Positions 17,048 to 25,006 of a stretch of DNA of 64,000 bases are shown here, piece after piece; position 1 is the stretch's first letter; each line of letters opens with the position of its first letter. The notes beneath the pieces were generated by a model, which did no database searches, had not been told where the DNA came from, and saw nothing but the letters and a program-made list of their open reading frames with translations. Location of the stretch: NCBI RefSeq assembly GCF_024464185.1, contig NZ_JANHAU010000001.1, positions 434,001-498,000 of the forward strand, written 5' to 3'. The position numbers were made by a program, and so were the translations under genes. The stretch comes from Haloarchaeobius salinus (lineage in GTDB: Archaea; Halobacteriota; Halobacteria; Halobacteriales; Natrialbaceae).

Positions 17048-17827
17048 ATGACAGACGTGCCACGGGTGGTCCCCCGGGAGTGGCTCGCCGACGAACTGGA
17101 GGCGGTGCGGGTCGTCGACGTACGCGACGCCTGGGAGTACGAGGGCATCGGCCACATACCCGGCGCGGTCTCGGTGCCGTTCGACTCGTACCGCGACGAG
17201 GAGAGCGACGCCCCCGGCACCCTGCCCGACGCCGACGCCTGGAACGCGCTGCTCTCGGCGGCCGGCATCGCGAACGACGACACGCTCGTCGTCTACGACG
17301 ACACCCACGGCGTGTTCGCCGCGCGGTTCGTCGTCACCGCGCTCGCGTACGGCCACGACGACGTCCACCTGCTCGACGGCGACTTCTCGGCGTGGCGGCT
17401 CGACTATGCGACCGAGAGCGGCAGTCCCGAGGTCGCGCCGACGGAGTACGAGGGCCGGTTCGACGAGGGCTGGCCGCTGGTCGACGCCGAGGACGTGCTC
17501 GCCGCGCTCGACACCGACGCCGTCCTCGTCGACACCCGCGAGGACTGGGAGTACGCGGAGGGCCACATCCCCGGCGCGCAGCTGCTCGACTGGCGCGAGT
17601 TCGTCGACGAGGCGAGCCGCGGCCTCAAGCCCGAAGCCGAACTCAGGGAACTGCTCGAAGTACGCGGCATCACGCCCGACAGGCGGGTGATCCTCTACTG
17701 CAACACCGCCCGGCGCATCAGCCACACCTACGTCGTCCTCGACCACCTCGGCTACGACGATGTCTCGTTCTTCGAGGGGAGCCTCACCGAGTGGGAGACC
17801 GTCGACGGCCCGCTGGAGACGGCCTAG
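17048..17827 (+). CDS. Thiosulfate sulfurtransferase (rhodanese), second copy
   Basis: A two-domain sulfurtransferase of 259 residues. The N-terminal domain (about 8-120) has VVDVRDAWEYEGIGHIPGAV but DDTHG where the active cysteine would be. The C-terminal domain (about 143-255) has VDTREDWEYAEGHIPGA and the catalytic Cys218 in LYCNTARRI. The loop differs from that of the neighbouring paralogue (CRIGERS), so donor or acceptor specificity may differ. The gene is divergent from the first rhodanese with its own promoter (GCTTAACC at ~17019), and its stop overlaps the stop of the convergent AI-2E type gene by 4 bases. Confidence 0.9.
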   Translation: MTDVPRVVPREWLADELEAVRVVDVRDAWEYEGIGHIPGAVSVPFDSYRDEESDAPGTLPDADAWNALLSAAGIANDDTLVVYDDTHGVFAARFVVTALAYGHDDVHLLDGDFSAWRLDYATESGSPEVAPTEYEGRFDEGWPLVDAEDVLAALDTDAVLVDTREDWEYAEGHIPGAQLLDWREFVDEASRGLKPEAELRELLEVRGITPDRRVILYCNTARRISHTYVVLDHLGYDDVSFFEGSLTEWETVDGPLETA

Positions 17828-18993
17828 GCGTCGTCCGCAGTCGGGTCGTCGCCCGGAGTTCCCTCGCGGGCGTCGTCCACATCCGCCCCGCCGTCGGTGT
17901 TCGCACCGTCGGTGCCCGGCGGCGGCTCCTCGGCGCTGTCGGTCCAGTCGCCGTCGACGCCCTCGTCCGACGTCGCCTCGTCTGCCAGCGTCTGCTCGTC
18001 CTGCACGGGGACCTCTGCTACCTCTTTGGAGAGCTGCGTGACGCTCTCCGTGAACAGTGCGACTGCCAGCGGCCCCATGATGACCCCGACCGGGCCGACT
18101 GTGAGCAGGCCACCGATGAAGCCGACGAAGTAGAGACTGCCCGGCATGTCGGCGGTCATCGCCGCCAGCCGCGGCCGGATGATGGCGTCGGGCAGGTACG
18201 CGATGACGACGCCCCCGGCGATGACCATGAGGATCGCCGCGTTCACGTCGCCGACGCTCAGATGGTAGAGCGCGACCGCTCCGATGAGCAGGCTCGGCCC
18301 GATGACCGGGAGGAACTGGAGGATGCCCGCGATGACCGCCATCGTGACGGGGTAGTCGTAGCCCAGCGCCCAGAACGTCGGCAGCGCCATCGCGAACGTT
18401 CCGACGGCCGTGGCGATCTGGAGCAGGTAGATGGCCTGCAGCGTGTCCTTCGTACGTTCGTGGAGCGCGAGTGCGGCGTCCCGGTACCCGACGGGGACCA
18501 CACCGAGGGCGGTCTTATACGCGCGGTCCTGCCCGACGAGGAAGCCGAAGAGCACCATCACGAACACGAGTATCTTCAGACTGAGGTCCGGCGCGGCGCG
18601 TGCCGCGTCCTCCAGTAGCACCGTCAAGAAGTCCAGGGCCATCGATTGGGCCTCCTCCAACGAGAGCTCGTACGCGGTCCCCAGGACGACCAGTGAGAAC
18701 GACTCCGGCAGCGTCTCGACGAGACTGAACAGCTGCTCCCGGCGGAGGTACACGACCACGAACAGCGGCGAGAACACCACTACCCCGCCGACGAAGGTGG
18801 TGATGGTCGTGGCGACCGCCGCCCAGTACTTGGGGATGCCGCGGGCTTCGATCCGCTTCTGGAGGGGGAGCACGACGCTCGCGACCGTCAGCGCGAAGAA
18901 CACCGTCCCGAACACCTCGGAGATGACCCACCAGGTGAGTAGGCCCACGACGACGACGACCAGCGCGAGTCCGAGTCGACGGTCTAACTCCAT
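17824..18993 (-). CDS. AI-2E family transporter-like membrane protein
   Basis: A 389-residue protein with about eight hydrophobic helices. It shows the family sequences LPLQKRIEARGIPKYWAA near residue 45 and PVIGPSLLIGAVALYHLSVGD near 230, followed by PDAIIRPRLAA. The family contains exporters of small molecules or Na+/H+ antiporters; the autoinducer name does not establish the substrate here. The last ~75 residues are an acidic Gly/Asp/Thr-rich cytoplasmic tail typical of haloarchaea. A TATA-like GTATTTTTC at ~19023-19031 (minus strand) suits the ATG at 18993. Confidence 0.88.
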   Translation of the reverse strand: MELDRRLGLALVVVVVGLLTWWVISEVFGTVFFALTVASVVLPLQKRIEARGIPKYWAAVATTITTFVGGVVVFSPLFVVVYLRREQLFSLVETLPESFSLVVLGTAYELSLEEAQSMALDFLTVLLEDAARAAPDLSLKILVFVMVLFGFLVGQDRAYKTALGVVPVGYRDAALALHERTKDTLQAIYLLQIATAVGTFAMALPTFWALGYDYPVTMAVIAGILQFLPVIGPSLLIGAVALYHLSVGDVNAAILMVIAGGVVIAYLPDAIIRPRLAAMTADMPGSLYFVGFIGGLLTVGPVGVIMGPLAVALFTESVTQLSKEVAEVPVQDEQTLADEATSDEGVDGDWTDSAEEPPPGTDGANTDGGADVDDAREGTPGDDPTADDA

Positions 18994-19141
18994 CTGTTGA
19001 CTACGTCACCGCGAGGATAGAAAAATACACCGCCGTATCGAGACCGCTCGCAGTCTGCCGGAAATCACCGAGGACGACGACGTGACGGTCCGCCCCACAA
19101 CATCACGCCCCTTTTGTACCACCGAGTGCAATCACCCACTA

Positions 19142-20224
19142 ATGAGACGCAGAGCGTTCCTGAGTGGTGCAGGGTCGGTCGGCGCACTCTCGCTCGCCGG
19201 CTGCCTGACCCAGGTCGGTGGTGGGGGCGAGCCGAGCGGCACGCTGACGGTCGCGACGTACGAGTCCTTCGTCGACTCGCCGTCGTCCAGCCCCGGTGCG
19301 TGGATCAAGGACAACTTCGAGGCCGAGTACGACGACGTGACCGTCGAGTACGTCACGCCCGAGAACGGCGTCACGAACTACGTGCAGCGGAGACAGCAGG
19401 GCGCGTCGGTCGACGCCGACGTCTACGTCGGGCTGAACGTGGACGACCTCGTGACCATCGACGCCACGCTCGGCGACGACACGCGGCTGTTCCGCGAGAT
19501 CGACCGCGACTTCGTGCCGAACGCCGAGCACCTCCGCCCCGAGCTGGAGTTCGGCGACCCCCGGAGCCGCGTCCTCCCGTACGACACCGGCTACATCAGC
19601 CTCGTGTACGACGAGGGCGAGGTCGACGAGCCGACGACGTTCGCGGACCTGACGGACCCGGCCTACGAGGACGCCCTGCTGGCCCAGAACGCCCAGAGCG
19701 CCGACTCCGGGCAGGCGTTCCTGCTCTGGACCATCAACGAGTTCGGCACGGACGGCTACCTCGACTACTGGCGCGACCTCCAGGCCAACGGCGTGCGCAT
19801 CCTCGGCAGCTGGTGGGAGGCCTACAGCGCGTACCTCGAGTCCCAGCGCCCGATGGTCGTCTCCTACTCGACCGACCAGGTGTTCGCCAACGTCGACGAC
19901 CTCCCGATGAGCCGCCACCAGATCGGCTTCCTCGAGGACCAGGGCTACGCAAACCCCGAGGGGATGGCGGTGGTCGAGGGCACCGACAACGTCGACCTCG
20001 CCACGGACTTCTTCGACTTCATGCTCCGCGGCGAGACGCAGGCCGAGATCGCGGTCCGGAACGTCCAGTTCCCCGCCGTCACCGACGACCAGGTCGACCT
20101 CGAGGACTCGTTCGCACAGTACGCCTTCCGCCCGCCCGAGCCCGTCTCCTTCGGCTACGAGGAGCTCGAGGGGAACCTCTCGGGGTGGGTCGAGGAGTGG
20201 GCCCGCACCATCGCGAGCAACTGA
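19142..20224 (+). CDS. thiB: Thiamine-type ABC transporter substrate-binding lipoprotein
   Basis: Cell-surface receptor of an ABC importer whose nearest recognisable family is ThiB/TbpA (thiamine). The 360-residue product has a Tat-type start (MRRRAFLSGAG) and a lipobox LAGC with Cys21. The mature part begins GTLTVATYESFVDSPSS, matching the ThiB motif VxTYDSF; YDTGYISLVYDE and FLLWTINEFG also fit. I chose the ATG at 19142; the open frame further upstream (to 19082) lacks a signal. It is first in a three-gene operon, with the permease starting 4 bases after its stop. Iron or polyamine is possible but less likely. Confidence 0.8.
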   Translation: MRRRAFLSGAGSVGALSLAGCLTQVGGGGEPSGTLTVATYESFVDSPSSSPGAWIKDNFEAEYDDVTVEYVTPENGVTNYVQRRQQGASVDADVYVGLNVDDLVTIDATLGDDTRLFREIDRDFVPNAEHLRPELEFGDPRSRVLPYDTGYISLVYDEGEVDEPTTFADLTDPAYEDALLAQNAQSADSGQAFLLWTINEFGTDGYLDYWRDLQANGVRILGSWWEAYSAYLESQRPMVVSYSTDQVFANVDDLPMSRHQIGFLEDQGYANPEGMAVVEGTDNVDLATDFFDFMLRGETQAEIAVRNVQFPAVTDDQVDLEDSFAQYAFRPPEPVSFGYEELEGNLSGWVEEWARTIASN

Positions 20225-20228
20225 TGCG

Positions 20229-22145
20229 ATGAGCCGGGGCGAGCGGGGCGACGGCACCGGAGGCGGGCCGTCGGCCGACGACGGGAAGCGCGCGGTGTCG
20301 ACCGACCGCGCGCTCCGTGGGCTGGCCGTCGCCGCGACGGTCGTCACCGCGTTCGTCCTGCTGCTCGTCCTGTACTTCCCGGTCGGGCTGGTGTTCGCCG
20401 AGGCGTTCGGCGGGGCCCGCCCGTTCGACTCGTTCGTGACCACCCTCACGGACCCGTTCTACACCGGCGTGCTCGCCGAGGTGTTCGCCCGGCCGCTCGC
20501 CGTCGGCTACCACGTCGACAACGTGCTCTCGTGGTTCGGCGGGGTCTCCGTCGGGCTCGACGGAATCGACACCCCGCCGCTCCGGAAGGGGCTGTTCGGC
20601 TTCACCGCGTACCAGGCCGCGCTGTCGACGGTCGCAAGCGTCGCCATCGGCCTGCCCGGCGCGTACGTCCTCGCGAACTTCGAGTTCCGGGGGCGGCGCA
20701 CGCTCCGCTCGCTGACCATCGTCCCGTTCGTCCTCCCGGGCATCATGGTCGCGAGCGGCTTCTACGCCGCGTTCGGGCCGACCGGGCTGTTGAACGACAC
20801 GCTCGCGCTCGTCGGCGTCGGGCCACAGCAGCTCATCGAGACGAACCCGCTGTTCGTCGTGATCCTCGCCCACGCGTTCTACAACGCGCCGCTGGTCACC
20901 CGGGTCGCGACGGCGGCGTGGGAGTCCGTCGACTACCGGGCCGTCGAGACCGCCCGGAGCCTCGGCGCGAGCCGCCGGCGTGCGTTCCGCGACGTGGTGC
21001 TCCCGCAGCTACGGCCCGCTATCGCGACCGGGGCGCTGTTGACGTTCCTCTTCACGTTCCTCACGTTCCCCATCGTCCTCGCCATCGGCGGCCTCGAGCT
21101 GGCGACGGTCGAGGTCTGGGTCTACCACCGGCTCACCGAGACCCTCGCGTTCGAGGAGGCCGCGACGCTCGCGGTGCTGGAGACGGTCATCTCGCTCGGG
21201 GTGACCTACGCCTACCTGCGCTACGAGTCCGCCCAGCGCGCCGCGAGCCCCGGCGACGGGCCGCCGCGCGAGCCGCTGTTCGGCCGCGCGAGCGACGTCG
21301 CCGGCTCTCCCGCGGTCGGCTCCCGCCTGGCCGGCCTCCTCGACGGCCGGCGGCTCGCTATCGCGGGCTACGCCGTCGTCGTCTTCGTCCTGTTCGTCGG
21401 CCCGCTCGCGGCCATGGTGCTGGAGGGATTCACCGACGGGAGCGGGTTCACGCTCCGGCACTACGAGTTCCTCCTCCAGCGGCAGGCCACGGGCGCGAGC
21501 TTCCAGACGAAGCCGCTACCGGCCATCCGGAACTCGCTGCTGTTCGCCGTCGCGACGGTCGCCGTCGCGGTCCCGATGGGGCTCGTCGTCTCCGTGGCGA
21601 GCACCGGCGAGGGCCGCTGGCGGTCGCTGCTCGAGACGGCGACCATGCTCCCGTTCGCCGTCTCCGGCATCGTCTTCGGCATCGGCCTGCTCCGTGGACT
21701 CGTCTTCGGCGTCTCGCTGGCCGGTGGCTGGCGGTTCGTCATCACGGGTGGGGTCGCCATCGTCGCCGCCCACGCCGTCGCCGCCTACCCGTTCGTCGTC
21801 CGCAACGTCGCGCCACAGCTCGCGGGCATCGACCACCGGCTCGTCGAGTCCGCCCGGAGCCTCGGCGCGAGCCGGGTGCGGGCGTTCCTCGACGTCGAAC
21901 TCCGGCTGGCTGCGACCGGCCTCGTCGCCGGGGCGGCGTTCGCCTTCGCCATCAGCATCGGCGAGTTCGATTCGACGGTGATTTTGGCCAGCGACGCGGG
22001 GAGCTACACGATGCCCGTCGCCGTCGAGCGCTACCTCGGTCGCCGGTTCGGCCCCGCGATGGCGATGGGGACCGTGCTGCTCGTCGTCACCGCCGCCAGC
22101 TTCGTCGTGGTCGACCGCCTCGGCGGGAGGGTCGAGCGTGGCTGA
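20229..22145 (+). CDS. thiP: ABC transporter permease, fused two-domain (ThiP-like)
   Basis: A 638-residue membrane protein with two homologous permease halves of about six helices each. The coupling loops are VETARSLGASRRRAFRDV (near residue 240) and VESARSLGASRVRAFLDV (near 540). This duplicated layout is that of ThiP and of FbpB-type iron permeases. The two halves are joined by a polar linker near residues 335-370. The ATG at 20229 follows the thiB-like stop by 4 bases, and its end overlaps the ATPase start by 8 bases, so the three are co-translated. Confidence 0.82.
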   Translation: MSRGERGDGTGGGPSADDGKRAVSTDRALRGLAVAATVVTAFVLLLVLYFPVGLVFAEAFGGARPFDSFVTTLTDPFYTGVLAEVFARPLAVGYHVDNVLSWFGGVSVGLDGIDTPPLRKGLFGFTAYQAALSTVASVAIGLPGAYVLANFEFRGRRTLRSLTIVPFVLPGIMVASGFYAAFGPTGLLNDTLALVGVGPQQLIETNPLFVVILAHAFYNAPLVTRVATAAWESVDYRAVETARSLGASRRRAFRDVVLPQLRPAIATGALLTFLFTFLTFPIVLAIGGLELATVEVWVYHRLTETLAFEEAATLAVLETVISLGVTYAYLRYESAQRAASPGDGPPREPLFGRASDVAGSPAVGSRLAGLLDGRRLAIAGYAVVVFVLFVGPLAAMVLEGFTDGSGFTLRHYEFLLQRQATGASFQTKPLPAIRNSLLFAVATVAVAVPMGLVVSVASTGEGRWRSLLETATMLPFAVSGIVFGIGLLRGLVFGVSLAGGWRFVITGGVAIVAAHAVAAYPFVVRNVAPQLAGIDHRLVESARSLGASRVRAFLDVELRLAATGLVAGAAFAFAISIGEFDSTVILASDAGSYTMPVAVERYLGRRFGPAMAMGTVLLVVTAASFVVVDRLGGRVERG

Positions 22146-23160
22146 GCTCTCGCTCGACGGCGTCTCCGTCAGCTACGCGGGGACCGTTGCGCTCTCGGAC
22201 GTGAGCCTCGACGTGGGCGACGGCGAGTTCTTCACGCTCGTCGGCCCCTCCGGCTGCGGGAAGACGACGACCCTCCGTACTATCGCCGGGTTCGAGCGCC
22301 CCGACGCCGGGGAGGTGCGCTTCGGCGGCCGCGAGATGACCGGCGTCCCGCCCGAGGAGCGCGACGTGGGCGTCGTGTTCCAGAACTACGCGCTGTTCCC
22401 GCACATGACCGTCGCCGAGAACGTCGGCTACGGCCTGCGATTCCACGACGTCGGCGACCCCGACGAGCGCGTCGCCGAGCTGCTCGACCTCGTCGACCTG
22501 GAGGGCTTCGGGGACCGCGACCCGACCGAACTGTCGGGCGGCCAGCAACAACGTGTCTCGCTGGCCCGCGCGCTCGCCCCCGAACCCGACGTGCTCCTGC
22601 TCGACGAGCCGATGAGCGCGCTCGACGCGAGGCTCCGCGAGGAGCTCCGCCGCGAGGTGAAGCGCATCCAGACCGAACTCGGCATCACGACCGTCTACGT
22701 CACCCACGACCAGGAGGAGGCGCTGGCGGTCTCGGACCGTGTCGCCGTCATGCACGACGGCCGCGTCGAGCAGGTCGGCACGCCACGCGAGGTGTACCAC
22801 GAGCCCGGGAGCCGGTTCGTCGCCTCGTTCGTCGGCGAGAACAACCTGTTCGACGGGGAGCGCGTCGACGGCGGCGTGCGGGTCGACGGCACCTCGTTCA
22901 CCGTCGACGGCCTCGACGCAGCCGGCCGGAACACCGCCGGCCGCGCGACCCTCTGCGTGCGCCCGGAGCACCTCCGGCTGGACGCCACCGAGAACCGCTT
23001 TTCGGTCACCGTCGAGCAGTCGGAGTTCCTCGGCGAGGCGACCCGCGTCCACTGCGACTGGGACGGGCGCGAAGTCGTCTGGCGCACCGACGGCACGGTG
23101 CCCGAGCGTGGTGAGCGCGTCGAACTGGGCTTCGCTGCCGAGCACGGTCGTCTGCTGTAG
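22138..23160 (+). CDS. thiQ: ABC transporter ATP-binding protein (ThiQ/PotA-like)
   Basis: ATPase of the importer. It starts at a GTG (22138) overlapping the permease. The 340-residue protein has Walker A GPSGCGKT at 36-43, Q-loop FQNYALFPHMTVAENV near 81-96, signature ELSGGQQQRV at 131-140, and Walker B LLLDEPMSALDARLREEL. Unlike short ThiQ proteins, it has a C-terminal regulatory (TOBE-like) domain from about residue 240, as in PotA or FbpC. The substrate is inferred only from the receptor. Confidence 0.85.
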   Translation: MAELSLDGVSVSYAGTVALSDVSLDVGDGEFFTLVGPSGCGKTTTLRTIAGFERPDAGEVRFGGREMTGVPPEERDVGVVFQNYALFPHMTVAENVGYGLRFHDVGDPDERVAELLDLVDLEGFGDRDPTELSGGQQQRVSLARALAPEPDVLLLDEPMSALDARLREELRREVKRIQTELGITTVYVTHDQEEALAVSDRVAVMHDGRVEQVGTPREVYHEPGSRFVASFVGENNLFDGERVDGGVRVDGTSFTVDGLDAAGRNTAGRATLCVRPEHLRLDATENRFSVTVEQSEFLGEATRVHCDWDGREVVWRTDGTVPERGERVELGFAAEHGRLL

Positions 23161-23273
23161 AAGACGGTCGGGCCACAGGGGGAGACGGCCGGCGCGCACG
23201 CGAGATGGCGGGCTCTACAGTGCTGTGTCCGGTCCGTACCGTCGGGTCCGATCCGGGAGGTCCGACGGGCCCG

Positions 23274-23975
23274 TCAGCCCAGTCGCGCCACGAGGTCGGC
23301 CCCCTCGACGTACGGGATGCCCTCGCGGTCGGCGTACGCGCGTGCGTCGGCGGGCGTGAGCGCGCCGCCGGTCTCGTCGTCGAGCATCTCGCAGACGACG
23401 ACGGCAGGGGCGACCTCGCTCTCCTCGGCGAGCGCGACGCCGAGTTCGGTGTGGCCGAGGCGGTGGTCGAGCAGGCCGGGGGCGGCCCGGAGCAGGTGGA
23501 CGTGGCCGGGTGCGCGGAACTCGTCGACGAACGGGAAGCCGTCGGGGTCGGCGGCGGCCTCGGCGAGCTTCGTGATGGTGAGCGCGCGGTCGTCGTCGGG
23601 GATGCCGGTGAAGGTGTCGCGGTGGTTCACCGTCAGCGAGAACGACGAGCGCTCGTCGTAGCCGAGCTCGTGGTCGGCGGCGAGCGGGTGGTCCAGTTCC
23701 TCCTGCATGAACGGCAGGTCGAAGGCGTCGGCCACCTGGTCGGGCAGGGCGACACAGACGAGGCCGCCGGCGTCGTTGCGCATCCGCCGGACGGCGTCGG
23801 GCGTGACGCCGTGGGCCGGGTAGACGATGTCCGTCTCGCCCTCGCGGTCGGCGGCGTCGTGGATGCAGACCGGTTCGCCGGCGCGGAAGGCGGCGATGGC
23901 ACGGTCGACGGCGTCGTCGGCGTCGACCGGGACGTCCGCGTCGACCTCTCCGTCGTGGTGCTGTGACCGGTTCAT
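23274..23975 (-). CDS. ribB: 3,4-dihydroxy-2-butanone-4-phosphate synthase
   Basis: Converts ribulose 5-phosphate to the four-carbon unit of riboflavin, plus formate. The product of about 233 residues shows the family motifs DREGETDIVYPA (metal-binding acidic loop), RNDAGGLVCVAL, SFSLTVNHRDTFTGI and the late LGHTELGVALAEE. There is no GTP cyclohydrolase domain, as expected for archaea. The ATG at 23975 lies one base past the stop of the riboflavin kinase gene; an ATG at 23993 overlapping that gene is the alternative. Both genes form an operon likely controlled by the upstream kinase/regulator. Confidence 0.93.
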   Translation of the reverse strand: MNRSQHHDGEVDADVPVDADDAVDRAIAAFRAGEPVCIHDAADREGETDIVYPAHGVTPDAVRRMRNDAGGLVCVALPDQVADAFDLPFMQEELDHPLAADHELGYDERSSFSLTVNHRDTFTGIPDDDRALTITKLAEAAADPDGFPFVDEFRAPGHVHLLRAAPGLLDHRLGHTELGVALAEESEVAPAVVVCEMLDDETGGALTPADARAYADREGIPYVEGADLVARLG

Positions 23976-23976
23976 C

Positions 23977-24681
23977 TCACTGCTCCCGGACATTGACGGT
24001 CACCTCGGCGTCGTCTCCCAGATCGAGCGCGTCGCGGAGCTTCTCGGGCGCGATGACCTCCAGCTGGTCCTCGTCGTGGTGGGTGCGCTCGGGGGCGATG
24101 GTGTGTGCGTTCTCGTAGGTCGTCCCGTCGGCGGTCTCGACGGTGGCGGGGTAGCAGACGGCGGGTCCGTAGGTGCGGTCGTCGTCCTCCCAGCCGTCGA
24201 TGTGGACCGGCTCGATGGCGGACATGGCGGTGCGCCGGCGGACGCTCTCGTCGTCGAGTTCGACGTTGAGCGTGCCGAGGAACGGCTCGTAGCCCAGCTT
24301 GTCCTCGAACTGCCGCATGTAGCCCGGTAGGGAGATGTAGTGGCGACCTTCGCCCATCCCGCTGGTGACGACCCCCGAGAGTTCGACGCTCGTCTCGCCC
24401 TCGAAGACGCGACGGTAGTCCTCGTACTCGGCGCGCAGGGCGCGTTCGCCCTCGTCGGTGAGCTGGACCCACTGGCCGTCGCTGACGGTCTCGCGGGTGA
24501 TGTAGCCGGCGTCCTCGAGTCGCTGGAGGCGTCGGGAGGCGGTCTGGGTGGAGGCGTCGAGCCGCCCGGCGAGCCCCGAGCAGGACACCTTCAGCTCGCC
24601 GTCGATGGCTCCGTCGAGCGCGAGGAGCTTCGCGACGGCGAGTTCGTCGTGGCCGACCGCGTACGACGCTGTCTCTGACAT
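23977..24681 (-). CDS. ribK: CTP-dependent riboflavin kinase with N-terminal HTH (RbkR type)
   Basis: Makes FMN from riboflavin using CTP, and in this fused form also represses riboflavin genes. The 234-residue protein has a winged helix at about 10-85 ([23 protein letters not shown], with [10 protein letters not shown] as the recognition helix). The archaeal RFK domain spans about 98-232, with [20 protein letters not shown] and FLGTLNVEL. Fusion of MarR-like HTH and kinase is the RbkR architecture known from archaea. The ATG at 24681 is about 27 bases from a TATA-like box; an imperfect palindrome abuts that box (separate entry). The frame is open further upstream but loses conservation. Confidence 0.93.
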   Translation of the reverse strand: MSETASYAVGHDELAVAKLLALDGAIDGELKVSCSGLAGRLDASTQTASRRLQRLEDAGYITRETVSDGQWVQLTDEGERALRAEYEDYRRVFEGETSVELSGVVTSGMGEGRHYISLPGYMRQFEDKLGYEPFLGTLNVELDDESVRRRTAMSAIEPVHIDGWEDDDRTYGPAVCYPATVETADGTTYENAHTIAPERTHHDEDQLEVIAPEKLRDALDLGDDAEVTVNVREQ

Positions 24682-25006
24682 GACTCTGGATTGGGACCCG
24701 TTCCGGATAAGCGTACCGAATCCGGTATGCATAACGTATCTGTTGAGCACCGTCACGCTGTCGTGACGACATCGGAGAAACGAGACTCGTGTGGAAAGTT
24801 GTCGTCGCACGACTAAAGCGCGTCGGTCGCGGCGGGCGGTGGTCGCCGAGCGCTCGCCGCGGGTCCGGACTGCGTCGTCTGCGAGCACCGCGCCGACGTC
24901 GACGGACTCGCGGTCCCGCGTGCAGTGCGGCGGTCGAACTCGGGCTGCACCCCGCGTAGGCCAGAAACGTTATCCCCGGTGATGGGAAACCGACTGTCGA
25001 ACTATC
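24682..25006. other. Intergenic region between ribK and the histidine kinase gene
   Basis: 325 bases between divergent genes. The left ~50 bases hold the ribK promoter and palindrome. The right end has CGTTATCC near 24968, a possible promoter for the kinase gene at 25007. The middle is GC-rich with no ORF of haloarchaeal composition and no RNA I can recognise. A T-loop-like GGTCGAACTC at ~24932 is not part of any cloverleaf I could fold. Confidence 0.4.
24705..24730. promoter_or_regulatory. ribK promoter and abutting palindrome (putative RbkR operator)
   Basis: The TATA-like element (GCTTATCC on the minus strand) covers 24705-24712. Overlapping its upstream edge, 24711-24730 reads GCGTACCGAATCCGGTATGC. 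Its arms pair at 7 of 8 positions around a 4-base spacer, including the perfect core TACCG-AATC-CGGTA. This is where an autoregulating repressor would bind, and the first gene encodes a kinase fused to an HTH domain. The assignment is inference. Confidence 0.55.

Noticed and set aside
18994-19141. TPP riboswitch upstream of the thiamine-type importer
   Set aside because: The conserved CUGAGA and ACCUGA elements are absent; only a TATA-like CCCTTTTG is present.
24926-24960. Possible tRNA T-arm (GGTCGAACTC)
   Set aside because: No acceptor stem, D-arm or anticodon arm can be paired around it, and the consensus GTTCRA is not met.
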